Shown here: in pieces, positions 1 through 7,044 of the stretch
Layout: each line of letters begins with the position of its first letter
Numbering within the stretch: position 1 is the first letter of the stretch
From: Pseudomonadota bacterium
Lineage (GTDB): Bacteria; Myxococcota_A; Polyangia; Polyangiales; Polyangiaceae
DNA: 64,000 nucleotides
Direction of reading: 5' to 3'
Assembly (NCBI GenBank): GCA_023398955.1
Contig: JAEWRL010000187.1
Location: 15,479-79,478 of the forward strand
Program-made: the position numbers and the translations under genes
Notes under the pieces: model-generated
What the model was told of the DNA's origin: nothing
The model's input: the letters and a program-made list of their open reading frames with translations, nothing else
Database searches by the model: none

Positions 1-1
1 A

Positions 2-1123
2 GCGACCCAAGGCCACACCCAGAGCCTGCACACGAACGCGCTGGACGAGGCCCTCGCCCTTCCCACCGACTTCAGCGCCCGCATCGCCCGCAACACGCAG
101 CTGTTCCTCCAGCAAGAGTCAGGGACGTGCCGCGTCGCCGACCCCTGGGGCGGCAGCTACTACGTGGAGCGGCTGACCCACGAACTGGCGCAAAAGGCTT
201 GGGCCCATATCCAAGAGGTGGAGTCCCTCGGAGGCATGGCAAAGGCCATCGAAGCCGGCATCCCAAAGATGCGCATCGAGGAAGCGGCGGCACGCACCCA
301 GGCTCGCATCGACGCCGGGCGTCAGACGGTGGTCGGCGTCAACAAATATCTGCTCGACGAAGACGAGCACGTCGAGGTGTTGAAGGTGGACAACGCTGCC
401 GTGCGAAAGGCGCAGATCGAGCGCCTCGCCAAGCTGCGCGCGCAACGCGACGACGCGGCCGTCAGCAAGGCATTGGAAGCGCTCACCCGCAGCGCGGAGA
501 CCCGAGAGGGCAACCTCCTCGAGCTCAGCGTGAATGCCGCCCGCGCGGGAGCCACCGTCGGAGAGATGAGCCAGGCCCTGGAGCGGGTCTATGGACGCCA
601 CCAGGCCACCATCCGCACGATCTCTGGGGTATACGGAGCGGAGATGTCTCAGCAACCCTCCACCACAGAGGTCGATCGCCTAGTCTCGCGCTTCACGGCA
701 AAGGAAGGCCGGCGGCCGCGCATCTTGCTCGCGAAGATGGGGCAGGATGGCCACGATCGCGGCCAGAAGGTCGTCGCCACTGCCTACGCAGACCTCGGCT
801 TCGACGTCGACATCGGCCCGCTCTTCCAAACGCCGGAAGAGAGCGCGCGCCAAGCCGTGGAGAACGACGTCCACGTTGTCGGGGTCAGCTCGCTGGCAGC
901 GGGCCACCTGACCCTGGTACCGCAGCTGCGGGCCGAGCTCGCCAAGCTGGGTCGCGAGGACATCATGATCGTCGTCGGAGGCGTCATCCCCCCGCAGGAC
1001 TTCGACGCACTCGTGGAAGCGGGCGCGGCGGCCATCTATCCGCCTGGCACGGTCATCAGCGAGGCCGCCATCGACCTCTTGCAGAAGCTCTGTGAGCAGC
1101 TCGACATCTCGACTGCCCCCTGA
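2..1123 (+). CDS. scpA: Methylmalonyl-CoA mutase, large subunit (5' truncated by window edge)
   Basis: Adenosylcobalamin-dependent isomerase interconverting (R)-methylmalonyl-CoA and succinyl-CoA, the last step of propionyl-CoA assimilation. The frame is open from base 2, so only about 373 C-terminal residues are present. The start of the visible part (ALPTDFSARIARNTQ, then CRVADPWGGSYYVE) is the end of the catalytic TIM barrel. The C-terminal B12-binding domain carries the lower-ligand motif DGHDRG, with the His codon at 752-754, followed by GVSSLAAGH and GGVIPPQD. This is a normal C-terminus, so the gene is cut by the window rather than broken. MeaB follows 8 bp downstream, which supports the assignment. 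Confidence 0.96.
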   Translation, partial: ATQGHTQSLHTNALDEALALPTDFSARIARNTQLFLQQESGTCRVADPWGGSYYVERLTHELAQKAWAHIQEVESLGGMAKAIEAGIPKMRIEEAAARTQARIDAGRQTVVGVNKYLLDEDEHVEVLKVDNAAVRKAQIERLAKLRAQRDDAAVSKALEALTRSAETREGNLLELSVNAARAGATVGEMSQALERVYGRHQATIRTISGVYGAEMSQQPSTTEVDRLVSRFTAKEGRRPRILLAKMGQDGHDRGQKVVATAYADLGFDVDIGPLFQTPEESARQAVENDVHVVGVSSLAAGHLTLVPQLRAELAKLGREDIMIVVGGVIPPQDFDALVEAGAAAIYPPGTVISEAAIDLLQKLCEQLDISTAP

Positions 1124-1131
1124 GGCTCGGA

Positions 1132-2166
1132 ATGCCGCACCCGAAGCTCAGTACGCCCCCCCTGCCGCGCCGCCGTGACCTCACGGTTGCCGAGCACGTC
1201 GCAGGTGTCCTCCAGGGTGATCGCGTGGTCCTCGCCCGTACGATCACCCTGGCAGAGAGCGGAGTGCCTGAGCACGAACGCAAAGCCCAAGAGGTACTGA
1301 GCGCCCTACTGCCCCACGTGGGGCGCTCGTACCGTGTGGGCATCACCGGGGTACCCGGCGCGGGCAAGAGCACGTTCATCGAGGCGCTCGGCGGCAATCT
1401 GACGAAGCAGGGCCACCGCGTTGCGGTGCTCGCCATCGACCCCTCAAGCAGCCTGAGCGGCGGTAGCATCCTGGGAGACAAGACGCGGATGAGCGAGCTC
1501 TCGGCCAACCCCGCCGCCTTCATCCGCCCCTCTCCAAGCTCATGCACTCTGGGCGGCGTCACTCGCAAGACACGCGAGACGATGCTCATCTGCGAGGCCG
1601 CCGGCTTCGATGTCATCCTCGTAGAGACGGTCGGTGTGGGTCAGTCCGAGACCGTGGTCGACGAAATGGTCGATTGCTTCCTCATCCTGATGATTGCAGG
1701 AGCTGGCGACGAGCTGCAGGGCATCAAGCGTGGCCTGCTCGAGCTGACCGACATCATGGCCATCAACAAGGCCGATGGCGACAACCGACTCAAAGCACAG
1801 AGCGCTCGGCGCGACTACGCCACCGCACTCCATTTCATGCGACCCAAGGTCCCCGGTTGGAGCCCTCCGGTCCTGACTTGCAGCGCGCTGCGCAACGAAG
1901 GCCTCGAGGAGATCTGGGCAAAGGTCCTGGAGCATCGCGCCAAGCTCGAGAGCAGCGGTGAGCTCAGCGCTCGGCGCAGGCGGCAGCTGGGGCGCTGGAT
2001 GTGGAGCATGGTGGAAGCGCGCCTGCTCAGTGCCTTCCGGCATCACCCGAGGGTCCGCTGTGCATTGCCGGAGCTGGAGAGTGCCGTCACCGAGGGCCGC
2101 GAGACGGCGACGCGGGCCGCCCAGCAGCTCCTGGAAGCCTTCGGCCTCCCCCCGGAGCTCGATTAG
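1132..2166 (+). CDS. meaB: Methylmalonyl-CoA mutase-associated GTPase MeaB
   Basis: P-loop GTPase of the MeaB/ArgK family (344 aa) that gates cobalamin loading of methylmalonyl-CoA mutase and protects or reactivates the enzyme. The Walker A motif GVPGAGKS lies at residues 73-80. The G-domain continues with DPSSSLSGGSILGDKTRM, VETVGVGQSE and the base-recognition motif NKAD. The C-terminal helical segment (about 265-340) matches the family dimerisation region. It starts with ATG 8 bp after the mutase stop, so the two are almost certainly cotranscribed. Length and motifs are ordinary for the family. Confidence 0.96.
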   Translation: MPHPKLSTPPLPRRRDLTVAEHVAGVLQGDRVVLARTITLAESGVPEHERKAQEVLSALLPHVGRSYRVGITGVPGAGKSTFIEALGGNLTKQGHRVAVLAIDPSSSLSGGSILGDKTRMSELSANPAAFIRPSPSSCTLGGVTRKTRETMLICEAAGFDVILVETVGVGQSETVVDEMVDCFLILMIAGAGDELQGIKRGLLELTDIMAINKADGDNRLKAQSARRDYATALHFMRPKVPGWSPPVLTCSALRNEGLEEIWAKVLEHRAKLESSGELSARRRRQLGRWMWSMVEARLLSAFRHHPRVRCALPELESAVTEGRETATRAAQQLLEAFGLPPELD

Positions 2167-2470
2167 ATCGGGGGAAACGGCGCTCTCTGGCGGCTCTCGC
2201 GGCGCAGTTTTTGCGCCCCCTTGACCGAGGGTACGTGGCCTCTTCGCGCCTTGAAAGCACAAAAGCGTTCGTGCTAGGTTCGCCGCGCCCCGGCGGAAGC
2301 GTGTCATCACGTCGGCCCCCTCGGTGCCTCAAGAGCGACTCCCCATTGTCCCGGCGGGCGCTCCAGGCGCTGGTTCAGTCGCGGCTGCGGAGGAGGCCGC
2401 CCCTCCGTTGTTGCCGATCGAGCGGCCCGACCGCCCCCAAGCCACCGTCTCCAAGCTCCCTTCTCACGCC
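2167..2470. other. Intergenic region between meaB and the Mrp/Mbh-like operon
   Basis: A 304-bp stretch without a convincing gene. A frame continuous with the following MrpE homologue is open from a GTG at 2324, but its predicted product there is Pro/Ala-rich and unlike any MrpE N-terminus, so I treat it as leader. The stretch contains one promoter-like sequence, listed separately. Confidence 0.5.
2251..2280 (+). promoter_or_regulatory. Putative housekeeping (sigma-70-like) promoter for the Mrp/Mbh-like operon
   Basis: TTGAAA at 2251-2256, an 18-bp spacer and TAGGTT at 2275-2280 with TGC just in front. It sits about 190 bp ahead of the first antiporter gene and in an AT-richer patch than its surroundings. 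Assigned by eye only; myxobacterial promoters vary and no start site is known here. Confidence 0.35.
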
Positions 2471-2998
2471 ATGACCTACGTCCTACTCTCGTTCTGGTCG
2501 CTCGTGGTCTACCTCCTGCTGACCGCGGGGTCGGGCAGTGCGCTCGGGCTTTGGTCCGAGCCAGAGTTCATCGCGGGCATCATCGTCGCGCTGTTCTCGG
2601 GCGCGCTGCTGACTCGCTCGGTGGGGCTGCGCGTCCGCGTCGCCTCCCTCAGCCCGCTGCGGTGGGGCATCGCCCTCTGCTACTTCGCAGGGCCGTTCTT
2701 CCTCGAGATGGCCCGCGCCAATTGGGACGTCGCCATGCGCGTCCTCAGCGGCAGGATCCGTCCCGGTATCGTTCGCGTGCGGAGTGGGCAGAAGACGGAT
2801 CTCGGTACGATGCTCACCGCGAACTCCATCACCTTGACCCCGGGAACCCTGACGGTCGACGTCGATCCAGAGACGAACGACCTCTATGTGCACGTCATTC
2901 ATCTGTCCGACGCCGAGGCGCAGAAGGAGGCCTTCAAGCCCCGGGAGATCTTCTCGCTCTTCAACTGCCCCGCGTGGATAAGGAGAATCGCCGAATGA
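2471..2998 (+). CDS. mrpE: Na+/H+ antiporter subunit MrpE / hydrogenase subunit MbhA homologue
   Basis: Small membrane subunit of Mrp-type cation/proton antiporters (MrpE = MnhE = MbhA), 175 aa from the ATG at 2471. Two N-terminal hydrophobic helices (YVLLSFWSLVVYLLL and FIAGIIVALFSGALL) and a third (about WGIALCYFAGPFFLEMA) are followed by the family's soluble tail with NSITLTPGTLTVD. An in-frame GTG at 2324 would add a Pro/Ala-rich leader atypical of the family, so the internal ATG was chosen. First gene of a nine-gene coupled operon; its stop overlaps the next start as ATGA (2995-2998). Confidence 0.88.
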   Translation: MTYVLLSFWSLVVYLLLTAGSGSALGLWSEPEFIAGIIVALFSGALLTRSVGLRVRVASLSPLRWGIALCYFAGPFFLEMARANWDVAMRVLSGRIRPGIVRVRSGQKTDLGTMLTANSITLTPGTLTVDVDPETNDLYVHVIHLSDAEAQKEAFKPREIFSLFNCPAWIRRIAE

Positions 2999-3249
2999 AC
3001 CCTTGGGAATTCGCACTTGCCGTCCTGGCTGCGCTGGTCGTCCTGGCGATGGTGCGGCTCTTCAAGGGCCCCACGGCGCCCGATCGCGTGGTCGCCCTGG
3101 ACGCCATCAACACCCTCGTCGTCGCTTCAATGATGCTGCTCAGCGTCGTCTACGAACAGACGATCTTGGTGGACGTCGCGATCGTCTACGCGCTGCTCGC
3201 CTTCACCGGCACCCTCTACATCGCCAAGTACTTGGCCCGGGAGCTCTGA
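2995..3249 (+). CDS. mrpF: Na+/H+ antiporter subunit MrpF / MbhB homologue
   Basis: An 84-residue polytopic protein with three transmembrane helices, the standard size and layout of MrpF/MnhF. The family signature GPTAPDRVVALDAINTL is present after helix 1, then VDVAIVYALLAFTGT in helix 3. The ATG overlaps the mrpE stop by 4 bp, implying translational coupling. It is expected to be a structural subunit of the antiporter membrane arm. Confidence 0.93.
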   Translation: MNPWEFALAVLAALVVLAMVRLFKGPTAPDRVVALDAINTLVVASMMLLSVVYEQTILVDVAIVYALLAFTGTLYIAKYLAREL

Positions 3250-3252
3250 GCG

Positions 3253-3627
3253 ATGACCACCCTCGAGATTGCCATCTGGGCATGCCTGGCAGTGGGGCTA
3301 TTCTTCAATGCCCTGGGTGTCATCGGGATTCTGCGCTTTCCTGACGTCTACACCCGCCTTCACGCGGATACGAAGGCGACCACCTTCGGGTCCATCTTCC
3401 TGGGAGCGGCCGTCATCACCCATGCCATCGCCGCCTTCGTGAATGGTAGCGGCGATGGAGCTTCTCAGCACATCACTCACGCCATTCATGCCGGGCTCGC
3501 CGTCATCGTGCTGGCCTTCACGAATGCGACCGGGGCGCACGCGATCGCGCGCGCCGCTCACCGCAGCGGCATCGGACCGCAGCGGAGCGTGGTGGACCGC
3601 CTGGCGGAAAAAGCGAAGCAGAAATAG
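3253..3627 (+). CDS. mrpG: Na+/H+ antiporter subunit MrpG / MbhC homologue
   Basis: A 124-residue MrpG/MnhG-family membrane protein with three hydrophobic helices. The family motif is GVIGILRFPDVYTRLHADTKATTFGS at about residues 24-49, seen in nearly all MrpG proteins. It begins 3 bp after mrpF. The C-terminal tail is basic and a little longer than usual (AHRSGIGPQRSVVDRLAEKAKQK) and faces the cytoplasm by prediction. Confidence 0.93.
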   Translation: MTTLEIAIWACLAVGLFFNALGVIGILRFPDVYTRLHADTKATTFGSIFLGAAVITHAIAAFVNGSGDGASQHITHAIHAGLAVIVLAFTNATGAHAIARAAHRSGIGPQRSVVDRLAEKAKQK

Positions 3628-3637
3628 GAGCAGCCGG

Positions 3638-3892
3638 ATGGACCTGAGTACCCTGATGCACGTTCTGATCCTCGTCGGACTGATGGTCTCGGCGACAACG
3701 GTCTTGGTCTTGAGGGATCTGCTCGGCACGGTCATTGGCCTGGCCGTCTTCAGCCTTCTCTTGTCTCTCGAGTTCTACATCCTGCAGGCCCCGGACGTGG
3801 CCATCGCCGAGGCCGCCATTGGCGCTGGCCTCACGACGGCCATCTTCGCCCTCGCGCTGCGCGGGTCGAAAAGCAAGGAGGAAGCCGAGTGA
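3638..3892 (+). CDS. mbhD: DUF4040 membrane protein, MbhD-like (MrpA C-terminal segment as a separate gene)
   Basis: An 84-residue, three-helix protein matching the DUF4040/MbhD family: RDLLGTVIGLAVFSLLLSLEFYILQAPDVAIAEAAIGAGL. In Mrp antiporters this segment is fused into the C-terminal region of MrpA; in the archaeal Mbh complex it is a free-standing subunit, as here. The PDVAIAEAAIGAG signature carries the acidic residues thought to take part in ion translocation. Start ATG at 3638, 10 bp after mrpG. Its stop overlaps the next GTG start (GTGA, 3889-3892). Confidence 0.88.
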   Translation: MDLSTLMHVLILVGLMVSATTVLVLRDLLGTVIGLAVFSLLLSLEFYILQAPDVAIAEAAIGAGLTTAIFALALRGSKSKEEAE

Positions 3893-4173
3893 AGAACATG
3901 CTCGCGCTCGCAATCATCGTGACGCTCTGCGCCGGGCTCGGGTTTCTGGCGACGGACTTGGAGTTCGGAAACCCCTCCGTGACGGAGATGGACGACTACA
4001 TCATCCAGAACACGCAACGGCAGACCGCAACGAACAACGTGGTGACTGCCGTCGTATTCGACTGGCGTGGCATCGACACGCTGGGAGAGGCGACTGTTCT
4101 GCTCACCGCAGTCTTGGGGGTCGGCATCGTCCTTCGCAAGCTGCGGGAGGAGGAGGATTGCAGCCATGACTAA
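3889..4173 (+). CDS. mbhE: MbhE-like subunit (distal MrpA C-terminal segment as a separate gene)
   Basis: A 94-residue protein with an N-terminal helix (LALAIIVTLCAGLGFLA), a soluble loop and a second helix. The diagnostic stretch VTAVVFDWRGIDTLGEATVLLTAVLG corresponds to the end of MrpA (typically V-D-x-R-G-x-D-T-x-G-E) and to MbhE. GTG start overlapping the previous stop; the ATG of the next gene overlaps its end by 8 bp (4166-4173). Separation of MrpA's tail into two small genes is the Mbh arrangement. Confidence 0.87.
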   Translation: MKNMLALAIIVTLCAGLGFLATDLEFGNPSVTEMDDYIIQNTQRQTATNNVVTAVVFDWRGIDTLGEATVLLTAVLGVGIVLRKLREEEDCSHD

Positions 4174-4627
4174 GGTGGTTCGAGCGAGCATCGACGTAGC
4201 GCTGCCATTCTGCCTGGTCTTCGGCGCCTACGTCGTCGTGCACGGCCACCTCACCCCGGGCGGGGGCTTCCAGGGTGGAGCCGTCATGGCGACGGCCGTG
4301 GCGCTCGTCATCATCGCCCGGGGCTATGCGGAGACGAAACAACGGCTGCCGAAGGGTGGGCTGCAGCTCTGCGAGGCAGTGGGGCTCCTCCTCTTCATCG
4401 GCGCGGGCCTCAGCGCCGTGCTCGTCGGCGCACCCATGCTCTACAATTGGACGGCGAACGGCGGCGGCCTCTTCGGAGAGCAGGCAGGGATGGGTCCGAA
4501 CCCCGGGGTTCTCAACAGTGGGGGGCTGATTCCAATCCTGAATGTGGCGATCGGCGTCGAGGTCGTCGGCGCCCTGTCGCTCATCCTCGTCTACATGCTC
4601 GCTGCGGGACAGAAGGAGAGCGACTGA
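4166..4627 (+). CDS. mrpB: Na+/H+ antiporter subunit MrpB / MbhF homologue
   Basis: A 153-residue MnhB/MrpB-domain membrane protein with four hydrophobic helices. The signature HGHLTPGGGFQGGAVMATA near residues 24-42 is typical of MrpB, and the C-terminal helix has PILNVAIGVEVVGALSLIL. The ATG lies within the end of the preceding gene and its stop shares one base with the start of the next (4625-4629, TGATG), again showing tight coupling. Confidence 0.93.
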   Translation: MTKVVRASIDVALPFCLVFGAYVVVHGHLTPGGGFQGGAVMATAVALVIIARGYAETKQRLPKGGLQLCEAVGLLLFIGAGLSAVLVGAPMLYNWTANGGGLFGEQAGMGPNPGVLNSGGLIPILNVAIGVEVVGALSLILVYMLAAGQKESD

Positions 4628-4983
4628 TGGCCAGGCTCATCGAGAACCTTCCGCTAGTTACGGTCATCGTACTACTGCTCATCGGACTCGCCGGTATGGT
4701 GTTCAAGACGAACATCATCCGTATCCTCATGGCCCTGACGATCGTCGAGGCGGGCGTCAACCTGCTCCTTGTCGTGGTCGGCTACCGGGCGCGCGGCATC
4801 GCGCCCATCTTCACGAATGCCCCCGAGAGCAAGGTGATGGTGCTGCCGACCGTTCAAGCGCTCACCCTGACGTCGATCGTCATCGGCGTGGCAACGACGG
4901 CGCTGCTCCTTTCCTTTGCGATGATCATCAGCAAGCACTACGGCACGCTCGACGTGCGCAAGATCAGAAAGCTCAAAGGATGA
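4627..4983 (+). CDS. mrpC: Na+/H+ antiporter subunit MrpC / MbhG homologue (NuoK family)
   Basis: A 118-residue, three-helix NuoK/MrpC family protein. Helix 2 (IIRILMALTIVEAGVNLLLVVVGY) carries the conserved Glu of NuoK-type subunits and helix 3 has VQALTLTSIVIGVATTALLLSFA, where the PTVQALTLTSIVIG motif is diagnostic. Stop and next start overlap as ATGA (4980-4983). It likely forms part of the charged axis linking the antiporter to the rest of the arm. Confidence 0.93.
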   Translation: MARLIENLPLVTVIVLLLIGLAGMVFKTNIIRILMALTIVEAGVNLLLVVVGYRARGIAPIFTNAPESKVMVLPTVQALTLTSIVIGVATTALLLSFAMIISKHYGTLDVRKIRKLKG

Positions 4984-6551
4984 CCGCCGAGTACCTGGCC
5001 CTTCATTTGCCGGCACTCCTCATTGGGGTCCCGCTCTTCTTTGCGTTCGCCTTGCCTCTTGTCGCGCGGCTAGGCAGCAGCGCGCGCGAATGGTGGGTTC
5101 TGTTCGGAACGACGCTCGCGAGCCTCATTGGCCTCATATTGGCCCAACGCGTCCTCAGCGGCGGCACCATCACCTACGTCTTCGGAGCCGCGAGCCCCGG
5201 CGAAGTGCTGCCGCCTGGGGCGAAGTTCCCTGTGCGCATCGTCTTCTCGATTGACGGCATGGCGGCCATGATGGTGGGCATCGCCTCGCTCCTCGCCTTC
5301 ACGGTCACCGTTTTCTCGCTGCGGAGTGAACAGAAGACCTCGGGCCAAACGGGATACTACGCTTTGCTCCTCCTGCTCTTCACGAGCGTCTTTGGCCTCG
5401 TCACGACAGGTGATCTCTTCAATTTCTTCGTCTTCCTCGAGATCGGTTCCTTGGCGGGTGCGGCCCTGGCAGCCTATCGCGTCGAGCGCGGCCTGGCCGC
5501 CGAGGCTGGACTGAAGTACGGCCTGCTGAGCACGTTGAGCGGGCTCTTGGTCCTGATCGCCATCGGGATCCTCTATGCGCAGTACAACTCCCTCAACATC
5601 GCGCAGCTCTCTCAGCGCCTCGGCGCGAGCAACCTGGACAAGGTCGCCTTGGCGTTATTGGTTGCTCCGCTCGTCATGAAATGCGGCGCTGTTCCGATGC
5701 ACTTCATGACGGTGGACGCCTACGGGGCGGCGCCGCCGGGTGTTTCGTCCTTTCTGATCGTGTCGAGCCAAGCCAGCCTTTACGGGCTCCTTCGCGTCCT
5801 ATTCACGCTGTACGGCCTGCAGATGGATTTCGAGACGCTCGGCACGGTCGTCATTACCCTCGGCATCCTGTCGATGTTCGTTGGAGTGACGATGGCCATC
5901 CCCCAGAAGGACGTGAAGCGCCTCATGGCGTATCACGCCGTCAGCCAGACGGGATACATGCTGCTCGGCACCGGAGTGGGTCTGGCGGTGCTTGGGGACG
6001 CGGCGCTCCTCGAGAAGTACGGCAAGGCAGCGATGGCAGGAGGCCTCTACCATCTCGGCAACGACGCGGCGTTCAAGGGCCTGCTGTTCTTGACGGCGGG
6101 TGCCGTCTTCCACAGGACCGGCACGCGAAACCTCAACAAGCTCGGTGGGTTAGGCCATAGCATGAAGTGGACGATGCTCTTCTTCATCTGCGGAGCCCTA
6201 GCCATTGCCGGCATTCCACCCTTCAACGGATTCGCGTCGAAGCTCGTCATCTACGAATCGGTGTACGCGTACAGCCCGTTCCTCGCCGTGCTCGCCATGG
6301 TTGTCAGCGTTCTCACCCTTGCCTCGTTCGTGAAGGTATTCCACTCCGTATTCATGGGCCCACCGCTCGCAAAATTCGCCGAGGTGCGGGAGGCTCCGGC
6401 ATCGATGCTCGTCGGGATGGGCATTCTCGCGGCGGCAACGCTGCTGCTGGGCATGTTCCCTAACCTCGTCATCGATTCGGTGGTCATGCCTGCCGTTGAA
6501 GCCCTCGTGAGCCAGGGCGGCTACACGCGCGCCGTCCTGGGTGGAGGCTGA
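4980..6551 (+). CDS. mrpD: Antiporter subunit MrpD / MbhH homologue (NuoL/M/N family)
   Basis: The only large ion-translocating subunit of the operon: 523 aa, about 14 transmembrane helices. Key residues of the NuoL/M/N family are visible: Glu154 in GDLFNFFVFLEI (helix 5), Lys179 (GLKY) and Lys234 in VMKCGAVPMHFMTVDAY (helix 7), His319 in MAYHAVSQTGY, and Lys366 in HLGNDAAFKGLLFL. The pump therefore looks competent. A second NuoL-like subunit (the N-terminal part of MrpA) is absent from the operon, as in archaeal Mbh. It is followed after 1 bp by the small MbhI-like gene. Confidence 0.93.
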   Translation: MTAEYLALHLPALLIGVPLFFAFALPLVARLGSSAREWWVLFGTTLASLIGLILAQRVLSGGTITYVFGAASPGEVLPPGAKFPVRIVFSIDGMAAMMVGIASLLAFTVTVFSLRSEQKTSGQTGYYALLLLLFTSVFGLVTTGDLFNFFVFLEIGSLAGAALAAYRVERGLAAEAGLKYGLLSTLSGLLVLIAIGILYAQYNSLNIAQLSQRLGASNLDKVALALLVAPLVMKCGAVPMHFMTVDAYGAAPPGVSSFLIVSSQASLYGLLRVLFTLYGLQMDFETLGTVVITLGILSMFVGVTMAIPQKDVKRLMAYHAVSQTGYMLLGTGVGLAVLGDAALLEKYGKAAMAGGLYHLGNDAAFKGLLFLTAGAVFHRTGTRNLNKLGGLGHSMKWTMLFFICGALAIAGIPPFNGFASKLVIYESVYAYSPFLAVLAMVVSVLTLASFVKVFHSVFMGPPLAKFAEVREAPASMLVGMGILAAATLLLGMFPNLVIDSVVMPAVEALVSQGGYTRAVLGGG

Positions 6552-6552
6552 T

Positions 6553-6900
6553 ATGCAAGACTCAGACACTTTCACGTTGTCCACGGGCTACGGCGCTTAC
6601 GATCCGCTGCTGTGGGTCGTCGTTTTGCTCGTGGCCCTGCTGCTCGCCTGGTTCCTTCGCTCCTTTGGTCGAGCCGATTTCACGGTCACTGGCGACAAGG
6701 CCAAGCCCTTCCTCTCCGGCAACGAGGAGCCGGAAAAGGACGCGGTGCACATCCGCGCGAGCAACCTGTACTGGGGGTTCACCGAGGCCCTCGATGGCTA
6801 CTACAAGCGCCTCGTCCCGTTGCACAGCGCCCTGATGACGGACTACATTCTGTGGCTGCTCGGGTCGCTCGCGGTGCTGCTGCTCCTCGTCCTGACCTAG
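6553..6900 (+). CDS. mbhI: MbhI-like small membrane protein
   Basis: A 115-residue protein with an N-terminal helix (LLWVVVLLVALLLAWFLRSFG), a hydrophilic middle part with PFLSGNEEP and ASNLYWGFTEALDGYYKRLV, and a C-terminal helix (YILWLLGSLAVLLLLVL). Position right after the MrpD/MbhH homologue, size and the SGNE...NLYWGF pattern fit MbhI, which in the archaeal membrane-bound hydrogenase bridges the antiporter arm to the hydrogenase arm. The ATG at 6553 was chosen over the in-frame GTG at 6541, which lies inside mrpD. I recognise the family by position and pattern rather than by strong sequence memory. Confidence 0.7.
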   Translation: MQDSDTFTLSTGYGAYDPLLWVVVLLVALLLAWFLRSFGRADFTVTGDKAKPFLSGNEEPEKDAVHIRASNLYWGFTEALDGYYKRLVPLHSALMTDYILWLLGSLAVLLLLVLT

Positions 6901-7044
6901 GGAGTGCCTTCGAAGCCGAGCCCGAGCCCGAGCGGCAGTATGTTCCATCCTGGTAGTGTTGATCAGGCGGTGTGACAGGCGCCTCGATGCCGTCGCGCCG
7001 CATTGCGTGCACAGTTTCGTCATTGGCGGGCACCGAGGAGCACG

